Shown here: positions 42,691 through 53,472 of the stretch, piece after piece
Position numbering within the stretch: the first letter of the stretch is position 1
Layout: every line of letters begins with the position of its first letter
NCBI GenBank assembly: GCA_030248065.1
Contig: JASAMV010004601.1
Span: 39,909 to 103,908 of the forward strand
Length of the DNA: 64,000 bases
Direction: 5' to 3'
DNA from: Rhynchonema sp. JSB1_4
Taxonomy: Eukaryota > Nematoda > Chromadorea > Monhysterida > Xyalidae
The notes under the pieces: generated by a model
Database searches by the model: none
What the model saw: only the letters and a program-made list of their open reading frames with translations
Told to the model about the DNA's origin: nothing
Position numbers and translations under genes: made by a program

Positions 42691-42972
42691 ATTGTGATTC
42701 GTTCTGTTCATGAATTGCTCATTTGCAATTACAAAATCGTACCTGCGTGGTCATGCTGTTATTTGAAACGTGGTTCGTTGTCGCAAAATCCTCGGTTGTC
42801 TTCATTCTGTCATAAAGTTACGATTGGTCACAACAAGCACGACTGTTTTTTTCTCGAATATCTGCACGGTTCAACCCAAATGAGCTTGATGGCTGTTGTC
42901 TTGTCGTACAGTCCATGTTCTGTACTGTCTGTCATTGCTAACAAATTTGAACTTCATCATGCTCAGGTTCAG

Positions 42973-43266
42973 GTCACATTTCTACACTTGGCCAAGCGCG
43001 GCATGTTGGCAACAAGCACAGTCGATGCTCAAGATGCAACATTCAATCTGGTGCAGCAACAACTGGCCACTTTGCGAAGCGAGGTTGCGAAGCGATCCGA
43101 TCAGTTGATGAAGAAGGATCGATTGATTGATGGCTTGTTGGATCTACTGGCTGGTGGTCAACCGCTGAGTGGAGTTGTACAGGTGAGCATGTGTCGACTA
43201 ACTGATGTTTCATAGATCGCCAAACAGTTCAGACTGCGTGTGTTGCGCCTGCGCAGCATTTTATAG
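42973..43266 (+). CDS. Small coiled-coil protein, unrecognised (5' end uncertain)
   Basis: An open frame from an acceptor-like TTCAG (42972) or from ATG 43003 encodes a heptad-rich segment: DATFNLVQQQLATLRSEVAK then MKKDRLIDGLLDLLAGG. It would join to 43216-43266 (IAKQFRLRVLRLRSIL, stop) by removing only 33 nt (GTGAGC...CTAAC...TTTCATAG). Without splicing the frame ends about 10 codons later. From ATG 43003 the spliced product is 76 aa, a basic-ended coiled coil. I recognise no family. The 3' end is 107 bp before the next gene on the same strand, so the two might be co-transcribed. It could also be an alternative 3' region of another gene. Confidence 0.45.
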
Positions 43267-43373
43267 GGTTGGCCGTTTCGTCGACCGCCTGTTTTCGCAG
43301 ATGGGTGGTGGACCAGGGCATCGTCAGTGCGAATGCACCCGATGACGAGGAGGTTGTATGACACCAATCAATA

Positions 43374-45894
43374 ATGCAGGATGACTCACCAAATGTGTCC
43401 ACAACATCCGCACCCGTCGCTCGCGTGCCCCAAACATCACAGTGCGTCCGTGTGAACAATACGCGCTCATTTTTTGTGTTTGGTCGACGCTTGGTTGGTG
43501 TGGCTGAGCTGGTCATTGATGATGCTTCACTGCAAGTGTTGGTGTGCATTGAGTTTTGCTGGTGATACCGGCACCATTATCGATCTTTGCGCGTGTCTTC
43601 TTGTACAGGGTGTCACCGTGTGATACTGGTCAAAGATATTTCGGCAACGAAGCGTGTCTCTTTTGTGCTGTGGTTGCTGGGGGTATTCGGGGCCTGATAC
43701 TGTTGATACAGCGTGTTGTTGTAAGAAAAGCTTCTCTCATCATAATTCCCCTTGCAGCATGGCCTGAGTGCTCATTTGATATTGATATCAATGGCCCGCG
43801 GGAACAAATTCGGCGGATCGAAAATGTTTCGCGGTTAACATAACAGCATCAAAAGGAATGAACAAGTAATGTGTTAGCCATTTTGCAAAGGAAAAAAATC
43901 ATAACAGAACAGTATTGTGACTTAAGAGTAATCTATCGGCTATGTTTCGCAACGCCTTACATAGCAGACGTTCTTGCAGTGCCCGTTTGTCTGATTTCAA
44001 CGCGACATCAAGTTCAAACGCACCACTACCACCCAACAGTACTGTATGCTGCACGGTCATGGTCGAAGCACAGGACGACAATCAACTGGTTCTGCCAGTG
44101 CGCAAGCTTGAATGGTTAGTCGGTTGGATGGCTGATGTTTGGTATCATCTTATTGATGGAACGTACAGGCTGTCCGCTTTATAGTGGCATGATTGTTGGA
44201 GCCAGCCAGTTAGGATTTTGTCAAAGGTAGAGCAGGGAGGGAGGGAATGATCCAGTGATGTAACTGGGGGGGGGTATTGGGGCAATACCCCCAAATCTGG
44301 GTCAGCTATTTGTGTACGTCTGCCGAAAAAATCTAAGCCCCCAAACCCAATTATGTGCATGTCTACCGTGTTCGGACATCAACCAAAATGTATTGATTTT
44401 AATGCCAAAATGGCTATTTTATGGTTCAAAATGGTCAGATTTTCTCATATTTTAACTAATTTTCTCATAATGTGCAGAAAAGTACCATATTATGGCCTGT
44501 TTTAGCATAATTTTGACCTATTTTTATGCCCCTAACTTTGACCTCTGGACAAACACCCCCGTCCAAATCGGCATAGCGGGCCAGCTATTATCTATGTCTA
44601 GGAGCTTGCTGGACCCTTCCGTGTCCTGTCTAACACCCACCGTACCATTGGAACAAGCAATTGGGTGGGACAGAGGACCGAAATGTCTGATTGTGTTTGG
44701 GATAATTTCGTGTGTCACTCACCAGGGTCACCGTAAGCAGGATGGACTGTATGAATGATATGTTGTAGATAAAGCAAAACCCAGATTGTCACTATCCTGT
44801 CTTCATTCCAGTGGCCAGCCTCAATCAACGGCCACGCTTATCATCGACCTGGCCAGGCCCGTGCTTGATTTATCGGGCTCACCAAACGTCTCAGAAATCT
44901 CCGTCACCTTGAACTGGACCGAGCATTTGCACAACGGTGCCTATCGGTCGGGTCAGCGCACAGTATCCGTTAAATATAACCCTGATGAAACATCAGTCTG
45001 CCTGACTACTACGAATGATCTGACCAAACTTGAGTGCAGCGCCAACAAATCCGACCGTGTGCGCATGCTGGCCTTGCTGATTCATGCACTGCCGTATCGA
45101 ACCGGACTGAGATTTGAAGCTGCCGATTTGATGTTGGACACATTTCTCGACGCCGAAGCTGAGTCCGGATGGCGGCAGGTGTTGGAGTTCGGGCCCCATT
45201 CGTGTGTTTTGGCGTCACCGCAAAGCCGATTGCACGATGTTGCCTTGCTGGTGCAGGGTACGCCCTGGATTAGAACAGTGCATGTGCTCGCCAGGTTGGT
45301 GGTCGGTTCTTCTTTTTTTTAGCACAGTGACTACACCTTTATCAGATCATCGTGGCAAATTGTTCACATCAGGTCAACTTGACAGCGCTGTACCACGGCC
45401 ATCAAGCTTGGTGATTGATTCTGCTTTTCGTCGCTTGACTTTTTGAAATTAGAGTAATTCTTTCTGTCTTAGTTCGAGATTTATAAACTGACCGTTGGTG
45501 CCACTGATTCCGACCCTCGCAAGCAAATAAAATCAAACACCCCCAGGACCAGGAGTCACGTGACCAACGTAGAGCCGACGAGCTTGGCAGTAGCATGTGG
45601 CTGCAAATCAATGTTTCAATGTCAATTCCTTCTTTTTTTGACAGGTCGCCTTGTGACCTACATTCCCTGATCGCCCATTTCACCGAACTTTATCCGGTTA
45701 CGGTAATCGAAGCATCATTGGCACACGCCACTCTTGATCACGCATCGCAATCACTACGCACCCTGACTGATTCGATTCAACAGACTTTATGTGCCAGTGG
45801 AGATACTGTATCAGTCGAAGGTGCACAGGCGAGAGATATGAGCTTGAAATTATGTCGGTCGATTGCACCGAACTGTGAATTGTTTGTGATTTGA
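43374..45894 (+). CDS. Unrecognised 351-aa protein
   Basis: Four exons join in phase from ATG 43374 (an in-frame stop lies just upstream): 43374-43561, 43980-44114, 44812-45294, 45645-45894. The protein has a Ser/Thr-rich start, RSFFVFGRRLVGVAELVIDD, a Ser/Asn/Pro linker, a beta-rich segment (SEISVTLNWTEHL), a helical segment (DRVRMLALLIHALPYRTGLR), and ends CRSIAPNCELFVI. There are no membrane segments, so it is probably soluble. An acceptor-like TTTTCGCAG at 43292-43300, 73 nt before the ATG, could serve cis- or trans-splicing. I could not assign a family. The consistent phase across three introns is the main support. Confidence 0.65.
44252..44750. repeat. Possible decayed hAT-like insert in intron 2 of the unrecognised gene
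   Basis: CAGTGATGTAACTGGGGGGGG at the left looks like a hAT end followed by a G-run. AAAATGG/TTTTAT-rich core sequence follows. Flanks GAATGATC and GAATGATA agree at 7 of 8, but the right end does not pair with the left. Confidence 0.35.
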
Positions 45895-47894
45895 GGTTAT
45901 CTGTAATTCATACGTTATGTAACCTTTCGAGTGTAAGTTTGGTGACCAGTGCTGTTCGAAGTTTTTGAATGTACAGCGGCCTTCAATTTGTTCTTTGCAC
46001 GGTTTCCGAAGCATCAATTGGGTCGAAAAGGTTGTGTTGCAATAAAAACATGAATTTTGGACCGTGTCAAGTTTTTCTCTTGAAAAACAATTGATTCTGA
46101 AAATGTAAATTCCCAGATTTCGCATCATGTGCTCCAGCCAACCCCAACTTTTTGGTCACGTCGAGTATGTGTCGTGCGATGCTAATGACAATAACTGTGC
46201 ATTGATTAATATTGATTTGATACGACGTTATAGCTTGTTAACATTATTTTGCGTGTCGGGGCGTGCACTTGGCAAGGCAAGTGTACGTCAGTCAGAGCAC
46301 TTTGCGTCATCTCATGTATTCGTTGGTGTCCATACTTCGTGTACCACAAGGCCTTGACAACCCGCTGGGTGACATACATCTAACGAAATCGTCAGGGAAC
46401 ACCGGTGGTGTATGACGGCACAAACTGTAATACGTTGGACGTGATGTTAAGCGAAATGCGTTTTGAATGTTTTTTTAAGCTCAACTCTCGATACTCGAAG
46501 ATCGTCAAACAATATTGTTGTTTTCATGCCAAGGATCGACCAAAGGCTGTTACTGGTGAGTGTAACTGGTGCGTCTGGATTGGAGTCGTCATTTTTATTA
46601 GTGTTGCTCCTGCCTCCAGTACGGTGATGATCTGGCTTTGCGAGTCCGAAGCAGAAAAACATGTCCCGGCCACTCCGCATGTATAGGTTCGAAATTGCCT
46701 ACCTGTTTCCGACAATTTCATTTACTTACAAACTTTCATACAAGATCCGACATGACAGTGAATGACTGGATGAATGACAAAGTTCAGCAGATAACAACAT
46801 CGAAAGTGCTGTTTTTCATGAGCAGCAGAAGGAAGCGCATGTGTCCTGTTTTTTGTTGCCCATGAGCTGTGCCCACTGCGTTTTGCAGCAAGATGGAACT
46901 CGTGTTGTTTGTCACGGAAGGTATGCATTATTGATGCGCTGAGTTTCATAACTTTTAAAGGTCAGCTATACCCGAGAAGTATTCGATTTAGTCCCACCGA
47001 AGAAGCCACCCTGTGGGGCTTATTTGGAATGCTTTCCGAAAAATCAATTCTGGTAGGTTATCAGAGCCAAAAGTTTTCTTCTGTCCCTCAAGGAGCGCAA
47101 GAAGTGTTGTAATGTTGCAACTCAAACTGCAGTGTTTTGTTCACAAAAAATGCATGTTTGGACAACGCGTTTTTGCACTGGTGGATGGAGGGTCACAGGG
47201 GGCTTGGCCCCTTTGATCAAAATTGTCTCTGAAGGGGCTACCAATTCGGAGAAAAGAAGAAAAAGGATCCTCTAAGTCGCAAGATTTATGCACTTCAAAC
47301 AGCCAAAAATCGCGCGCTTCGCGCGTCAGACTCAGCCTCTGCGGCGGCAGCGCGCTAGTTCCTGGGGGGTGGCCCCGAGTCAATAGAGTCCCCTTTTATT
47401 CTGCAACTGTATCCCAATTGAGCCCCTTTGGAAGATTACCGAATAAGCCTCATCATGGACGCTCATTTGGGATAATTTTTGTGTCAAAATGCCAAGACAC
47501 ATGCATGTTTAAAATAATCCCCAGGGTCTCCTCCGGTATGCAGCCGATGCTGAGTATCTTTGAGGTGAAAGAAAACACATCGCGGTGGATAAAATAGCGA
47601 GCAGTACTCGACAATGCAAAAAGCATGGCGAAAAAAACTTCGGGCTTTAAAAAATGGGCAACGCGCGCCAATCAGTGACCGCTGTTAAACTGGTCTTGCT
47701 CTTGATGACCCTGTTCAGGAAAAAAGCCAAAAACAATCAAGAGCCTGTGTGTTATCGAAAGTAAAAGCAGGTGCCTTTTGTTCTTGCTGTTTCATCCGTG
47801 TGCCGCTGGGAAACAGGCCGCAAAGTCCGAAGTCCGCGTCACGTTCCGCTGCAGAAGGAGACTAATTGGCTCGTCAGTCCAGCACACACGCGAT
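45895..47894. other. Intergenic region with no supported gene
   Basis: Several short ORFs exist on both strands (for example 46405-46686 plus and 46722-46949 minus), but none shows a family pattern or a consistent exon chain. A CG palindrome TCGCGCGCTTCGCGCG (about 47310-47325) within G-rich and C-rich sequence suggests a decayed MITE at about 47170-47420. Confidence 0.4.
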
Positions 47895-48367
47895 CAGTGT
47901 TGGAGGTGGGGGGGGGGGTTGGGGGGGGGGCCCCCCCCCCAGTACAGTAGGTATCCCCCCCTCGCCTGGTACAGTAGGTATCCCCCCGATGTTTGGCATG
48001 GTACAGTAGGTATCCCCCCCGATTTTCACCCCGGTACAGTAGGTATCCCCCCCCCATTTTGCCCCAAAAGTGCCAATTTTTGGACAAAATGGCAAAAATT
48101 AGTGCAAAATCAGTGTTACGTACCCCAAATTACCCGAAATTCGCCCGCTACGCGCGCAAATACTACGTTTTCAACCGATTCCACACATAATAAACACATA
48201 AAAAATTTTCACCCCAAAACCTAACCCCCCCCCACCCCCCCCCAAACCCCCCCCCCTAGGTACATAACCCCCCCCCCCCAGGCCATCGGCTCTGGTACAG
48301 TAGGTATCCCCCCCTCTCCGAGCGCGGTACAGTAGGTATCCCCCCCTCCAGAGTACCTCCAACACTG
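47895..48367. mobile_element. hAT MITE, CAGTGTTGGAGGT family
   Basis: The ends are CAGTGTTGGAGGT and ACCTCCAACACTG, with the exact 8-bp duplication CACGCGAT (47887-47894, 48368-48375). Subterminal repeats are GGTACAGTAGGTATCCCCC. The core has TTCGCCCGCTACGCGCGCAA (about 48140-48159). Confidence 0.95.
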
Positions 48368-48509
48368 CACGCGATCATGTCGTCATGACCTGTCGGTCGC
48401 AAGATACTGAATTATGACTATATATCTTTACTCTGTGAAGAATTGATGAACAAGCTACAGAGATCATCTGCAAAAACAACGATATCTTGCAACATTAATA
48501 CTCTGTCGC

Positions 48510-48650
48510 TGACAAACCGCCAAAAAAAGTTCCTTGGTTTCTTGCATCGTTGTGAACAGTTCTGGGTTGTCTGGGCAAAGCTTGGTTGCATGTGAATGCA
48601 AAAAACTCAATAGGACACGATCACGGATAGGAGCGGACCCTGGGAAGAGC
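48510..48650 (-). CDS. Possible isolated exon, unrecognised
   Basis: The minus frame reads RDRVLLSFLHSHATKLCPD then NPELFTTMQETKELFLAVCQ. Amino-acid composition is gene-like, but no partner exon or family was found. Confidence 0.25.
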
Positions 48651-48702
48651 CAGAGTGCGCCGCGGCGCAAAACTAATTCTCCAAATTGGGAGGTCCCATG
48701 AC

Positions 48703-49281
48703 TAGGCCTGGGCACAATACCACTTTTGACACCCAATACCAATACCCAATACCAATACCGGCCCTGTACCAATACCCAATACCCAATACCAAATTGGGGA
48801 CCCAATACCAATACCGGGCGAGACCCAATACCAATACCAATACCCAATACCAAATAAATACTACTGAAGTGCCTGGTATTGGGTTTGGTATTGGGTTGGT
48901 ATTGGTATTGAGTATTGGGTATTGGGTTGGTACTGGTATTGGGTATTGGGTATTGGTCTTAGTATAGGTTTGGTATTGGGTTTTTGGTCTGGTATTGGGT
49001 TGGTATTGGGTTTGGTATTGGTTTGGTATTGGGTTTTGAGTCAGGTATTGGGTTTGGTATTGGTTTGGTATTGGGTTTTTCTGGATTAGTATTGGGTATT
49101 GGTTTTTACCCAATACCTGGGCAAACCCAATACCAATACCCAATACCAATACCAGGCCAGCTTCAATACCAATACCCAATACCCAATACCAGAATTAGAT
49201 CCAATACCAATACCAAACATGGTATTGGTATTGGTATTGGGTGGTATTGGTATTGGGTATTGGGTATTGTGCCCACCCATA
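48703..49281. mobile_element. Foldback hAT element made of CCAATA/TATTGG repeats
   Basis: The ends TAGGCCTGGGCACAATACC and its near-complement (right end GTATTGTGCCCACCCATA) are flanked by the exact 8-bp duplication CCCATGAC (48695-48702, 49282-49289). TAGGSSTGGGC ends are common among animal hATs. Almost the whole interior is CCAATACCAATAC repeats, then GGTATTGGTATTGG repeats, then a second reversal, so it can fold into long hairpins. GIGIG and NTNTQY peptide ORFs across it are artefacts of the repeat. Confidence 0.9.
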
Positions 49282-49603
49282 CCCATGACAGCCTGATATT
49301 TGATTTTCTTTTATCTGAGGCAAAGATTTGGGCTTAGGCTTTAGCTCTCTATTAGACTTAGGCTTGGGACAAAGCCTGAGCCGATCCGTGCATTCTATCA
49401 AAAACGAAATTGGATTTTGGACGAGTGGGATCTCTCCCCACCAGATGTCTTGAGGTTTCGCAAAATGCTTTGTTCACTTGGGAACGTTTGCGCCTTCTGC
49501 TTATCTGATCATCAAGGTTTTCTATCCGCTCAGTGCTCGCTCTCGTTATTTAAAGAGCAGTGGTTGCTTTTTTACCCTGAGTTTATGATGAGTGATGTGT
49601 GTA

Positions 49604-50001
49604 CTGGCGGATGGAAAAAAACCGTTTTTTTACAAAAAAACTGGGTCCATCTGGGACGTGAAAAAACTGAAAAAACCTCAGCCTCCGGGAAACATCGGTC
49701 TTTTTTCACGACATTTTCCAATTTTTGACAGAAGTTGGGAAATATTTTTGTTCAGAACAACTTTGGCCAAGCGCGGGCGATGTCATCGTGACATTTTCAA
49801 CTATTTTATGTGATGCCCGATCTCACCTAGCGCATCCCATTGTCACTTCACCATAATTTACCGGTTACTTTTCCAGTATCTGTCAAAAATTGGAAAATTT
49901 AGTGAAAAAAGACCGATGTTTCCCGGAGGCTGAGGTTTTTTCGGTTTTTTTTCACGTCCCAGATGGACACGTTTTTTTTCGGTTTTTTTTCCATCCGCCA
50001 G
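49604..50001. mobile_element. TA-flanked inverted-repeat MITE
   Basis: CTGGCGGATGG and CCATCCGCCAG ends have TA on both sides (49602-49603, 50002-50003), as for Tc1/mariner-type insertions. Arms of about 135 bp share CCTCAGCCTCCGGGAAACATCGG with its complement, around a loop of about 120 bp. Confidence 0.85.
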
Positions 50002-50134
50002 TACGTATTTTACACGATCGTCACCAGTACCACGGCTTTCTTTGCCTTTTCGTGAGTGGAGGATTGGCCTTGGATGGTGTGAAGAAATAGCCCATCGTGA
50101 TGCATTTTGGGAAAAGCTGACATGCCATCGTGAT

Positions 50135-50523
50135 CAGAGATCGGAAACGGGCCCGGCGAAAAGTCCGGCCCGGCCCGGTGGAGGGCTGCAGGTCGGCCCG
50201 GCCCGGCCCGTTTTGGCTTGAGGTCGGCCCGGGCCGGCCCGGCCAGGTCAGCCAATTTTCAAGGGCTGAAAACTAAAAAAGTCCAAAAAGCTGAAAAAAA
50301 TTCGAAAATTTTCTACAGAATACTTGTTTTCACTGGTTGGTACAGCTAAAGATCAAGAACTAGGAAATGTTATTGCGCGAAGCGCAAAAATTTTGAAAAT
50401 TTTGGTTCAAAAAATGGTAATTTCGTTCGAATTTAGGCATACCGGGCCGGGCTGCTCGGCCCGGCCCGGCCCGGTCGACCAAGTCCAAAATCGCGGCCCG
50501 GCCCGGCCCGTTTCCGATCTCTG
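50135..50523. repeat. GGCCCGGCCCG element with CAGAGATCGGAAACGGGC ends
   Basis: Inverted ends and GCCCGGCCCGG subterminal repeats surround an AT-rich core with ATTGCGCGAAGCGCAA (50373-50388). The flanks do not match (ATCGTGAT and TCCGAAAA), so the target duplication is lost or the copy is rearranged. Confidence 0.65.
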
Positions 50524-50676
50524 TCCGAAAAGACACGACAGACATCATCGAATTTCAATAAAAAATCGTGACTTTTTACGGTAAATTGGCCAAAATTTCT
50601 TGCGATTCAGCAGCTTAGGAGAGGACCGACTTTCATGATTTTCAGGCAGTGTAGTGGCAGGCCCATGTGTGGGAAG

Positions 50677-50776
50677 CAGAGGCCCCAATAGGGCCGGGTT
50701 TGGCGGGCGGGCCGGCCCGGCCCGGCCCGGCCCGGCCCGAGCCCCCAAATCTCCGGCCCGATTGCCCAAACCTCTG
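50677..50776. mobile_element. 100-bp hAT MITE of the CAGAGG family
   Basis: The ends CAGAGG and CCTCTG with GGCCCGGCCCGG in the centre are flanked by GTGGGAAG and GTGGGAGG (7 of 8). It is an internal-deletion version of the element at 53473. Confidence 0.8.
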
Positions 50777-50955
50777 GTGGGAGGTACCGTAAAAACCGAA
50801 ATAGAAGGGGGGCTCTATTAACTCACTGACCTCATTTTGGGGGGAGCTCTATTCTGGGGGGGCTCTATTAATTCACCGACCCGAACCTGAAAAAATTGTT
50901 CCCAGAAGGGGTACCCTGCAACAGTGTGGTTCCTGGTCCGGCGCGGCGGTAAGTG

Positions 50956-51197
50956 GGCACTCCTTCGGCTTCGATACTCGGGCGGGGGCGGGACCCTGTG
51001 GTTAAGGAACGATATTAAGTTATTGATGTCAGGGTTAGGCTTTCCTTAGGCCTAACCATTGTTGTCAGGCTTGGGCTTAGGCCTACACGCAATGTATTAT
51101 TAGGGGTGGCTGGGGCCTAAGCCTAAGCCTTAGCCTGAAAAGAAAGCCTCAATTGTTCCACTCTTGGGAACTGGGTCCCGAGTATCGAAGGAGTGTC
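50956..51197. mobile_element. Small element with 11-bp target duplication
   Basis: GGCACTCCTTCG and CGAAGGAGTGTC ends are flanked by GGCGGTAAGTG on both sides (50945-50955, 51198-51208). TCGATACTCGGG lies inside each end. The interior has TTAGGCCTAAGC-type repeats. The duplication length suggests a Mutator-like or related element. Confidence 0.75.
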
Positions 51198-51473
51198 GGC
51201 GGTAAGTGTACCTACCCCCTTTTTCCGTGCGGCGGTTAGTGTACCTCCCTGGGGGGAAGGGGGGAAGACCCAAATCCAGGAAAAAAACACTTTTTGGGGT
51301 AGAAAATTTGACCGATTTTTGCCCCTTTTTGGAAAAAATTCTTCATAAAAAGGGTATATTGGCGACTTTTGACATCACTGATCACTGACCTAAAAATCAC
51401 TCATTTTAGGCCTAAAAATGCCCATTTTAGGCCTAAAAATGCCAATTTTAGGCAAAAATTGAGGCGGTTAGTG

Positions 51474-52517
51474 CAGTGCTGTGGCTACTTTGGCGGGGCG
51501 GGTAGCAGTGTAGTACTTGGTCAGGGTGTTGACGATAGATAGATTGGGACCCGAAATGTGTTGACGATAGATAGATGACCCAAGTCCGAAATCTGGGGGG
51601 GGGGGTCGACCCAAACTTGTTGACGATAGATAGATGGTGGGGGGGGTCGCCAAAAATCAAGGTATAGTGTAGTGCATTAAGCAGGTAATAATGTGTAAAT
51701 ATTAATGAAAATGTGTATAGATGTACTAAATCCGCGCGTAGCGCGCGATTTTTGCCTATTTGTGGTGAAAAATACCGATTTTGAGCCATTTTGAGGCAAA
51801 AATGTCAATTTTGGGTTCGAAATGTGTTGACGATAGATAAGAGGGGGGGGGGAAAAAACCCCCCCCCCCCCCCCCCCCCCCGATTGTTCCCAAAATGCCT
51901 TGTTGACGATAGATAGATTTGCCCATAAGTGTTGACGATAGATAGATGAAAGGCGAAAAAGTGTTGACGATTCCACACATAATAAACACATAAAAAATTT
52001 GGGGTCACCCCAAAACCTGACCCCCCGCCGCCCCCCCCCCCCCCCCCAACCCCCCCCGTACTACCCCCCTGGCGGGTAGGGTACATAGGTGGAAAAAATC
52101 GATAAGGGGCGGGTGAAAAGGGGGTAGTGAATTGGGGGGCCCCCCCCCCCCCCCAAGCTACCCTGGGATTATAGGTGGAAAATCGGGGCGGGTAGGGGGG
52201 TCGGGGGGGGAATCCGGTTTGGGGGGGAGGGGGAAGATTTTTCGGGGCGGGTAGGGTAGGGTACAACACAAGTTTTTTCGCGTGCCTGTTTTTACGTGCT
52301 AAAAAGTACATATATCGCGCGCAGCGCGAGATTTTTTGCACTTTTTAGGGTTTTCGGTCGAAATTTGGGCATTTTTGACCGAAAAATGGGCATTTTGGGG
52401 GTAAAAATCGGGGCGGGTAGGGTCTCAGGGCGGGGCGGGTAGGGGGGTAGGGTACCAGAGCGGGGCGGGTAGGGTACCATTGGGGGCCCCCCACCCCCCC
52501 CCCCAGCCACAGCACTG
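51474..52517. mobile_element. hAT MITE, CAGTGCTGTGGCTAC family
   Basis: It is flanked by the exact 8-bp duplication GGTTAGTG (51466-51473, 52518-52525). Subterminal repeats are GGGGCGGGTAGGGTACC, and the core includes TCGCGCGCAGCGCGAG (52315-52330). It is inserted in the element at 50922 and carries the next element at 51506. Confidence 0.93.
51506..52071. mobile_element. hAT MITE with GTTGACGATAGATAGAT subterminal repeats
   Basis: The left end CAGTGTAGTACTTGG and right end GTACTACCCCCCTG are flanked by the exact 8-bp duplication GCGGGTAG (51498-51505, 52072-52079). GTTGACGATAGATAGAT units repeat about seven to eight times, split between both sides of a core containing CGCGCGTAGCGCGCGA (51733-51748). 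Confidence 0.88.
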
Positions 52518-52539
52518 GGTTAGTGTACCTGGCGAGGCG

Positions 52540-52916
52540 CAGTGTAGTTCCTGGGGGGAGGGGGGTCCCCCCCCGGGTACGCTATCTCCCCCTCGGGTGG
52601 TACACTATGCCCCTCCGGGTACACTATCTCCCCCAATTTTTGCCTAAAATGGCCATTTTTAGGCCTAAAATGGGTATTTTTAGGCCTAAAATGTGTGATT
52701 TTTCAGGTCAATGTTCTCAAAAGTCGCCAAAATACCCTTTTTATGAAGATTTTTTTCCAAAAAGGGGCAAAAATAGGTCAAATTTTCTGCCTCAAAAAGT
52801 GACTTTTTCCCGAATTTGGGTCTTCCCCCCCCTTCCCCCCCTCGGGGGTACTCTATCTCCCCTCCAAAAAAAACGGGGGGTCCGCTATCTCCCCCTCCGG
52901 ACCAGGAACTAGACTG
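52540..52916. mobile_element. hAT MITE, CAGTGTAGTTCCTGG family, subterminal type 2
   Basis: Flanks GCGAGGCG and GCGCGGCG agree at 7 of 8. Ends, core and GGGTACACTATCTCCCC repeats match the copy at 29849. It is nested in the element at 50922. Confidence 0.92.
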
Positions 52917-53029
52917 GCGCGGCGGTTAGTGTACTAGTGTACCTTGGTCGCGGCGGTTCGTGTACCTTGGGGGGACCCCCCTCCCCCCCAGGAACTACAC
53001 TGCCCTGCAACCATCTGGATCCATCCCCA

Positions 53030-53148
53030 GCAATGGTGTAGCTGGGGGGGGGGAGTGGGGGTCCCCCCCCTAGGTACAGTAGGTAGGTTGCCGCCCCTCG
53101 CCTGATCCCCCAGGGTACCTTGCAACCATTTGCCTGCCACTACACTAG
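53030..53148. repeat. Partial element with GTACAGTAGGTAGGTTGCCG repeats
   Basis: CAATGGTGTAGCTGGGG at the left resembles the element at 53690. The right side ends near GCCACTACACTAG without a clear target duplication. Confidence 0.5.
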
Positions 53149-53472
53149 TCCCCCCAATGGTACCTTACCTACCTAACCCTACCCTATGCCTGCGGGCCAG
53201 AAAAAAAATTTAAAATTTAAAATTAAAAAAATCAAAAAATTTTTGAAAAAAATACCGAAAAAATTAGGCCCGGAAAAACACGTTTTTATTTTTCCGGAAA
53301 TTTTTCCCAGTGGCAACTTTTGGAAAAAAACGGTGTTTTTTCCAAAAATTTCCGAGATACCGTAAAAACCTAAATACAGCCCCCCCCGCCGGAATAGAGC
53401 CCTCCCCCCGTAATACAGCCCCCAAAAAGGGGTCAGTGAATTAATAGAGCCCCCGGAATAGAGCCCCCTAAC

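Larger units (their letters stand above)
50922..53002. mobile_element. hAT MITE hosting a stack of nested insertions
   Basis: The left end CAGTGTGGTTCCTGG and right end CCAGGAACTACACTG are flanked by the exact 8-bp duplication CCCTGCAA (50914-50921, 53003-53010). Inside are separate elements at 50956-51197, 51474-52517 (itself containing 51506-52071) and 52540-52916, each with its own duplication. Removing them would restore a roughly 380-bp MITE of the CAGTGTAGTTCCTGG family with type 1 GCGGCGGTTAGTGTACC repeats. Confidence 0.92.

Noticed and set aside
43229..43549. Minus-strand ORF opposite the first exon of the unrecognised gene
   Set aside because: It is a mirror frame. The plus-strand model has phase-consistent introns and a stop.
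46405..47112. Short plus ORFs that could be exons
   Set aside because: I could not chain them in phase, and no domain was recognised.
48673..49337. GIGIG/NTNTQY-rich ORFs on both strands
   Set aside because: They are read-through of CCAATA/TATTGG repeats in the foldback hAT element.
51506..52071. CRISPR-like array of GTTGACGATAGATAGAT repeats
   Set aside because: The repeats are inverted about a centre, spacers are irregular, and they sit inside a transposon with an 8-bp target duplication in a eukaryotic genome.
51805..52341. 178-codon minus-strand ORF with Pro/Gly runs
   Set aside because: It spans the borders of nested MITEs and their C/G runs, so it is not a gene.
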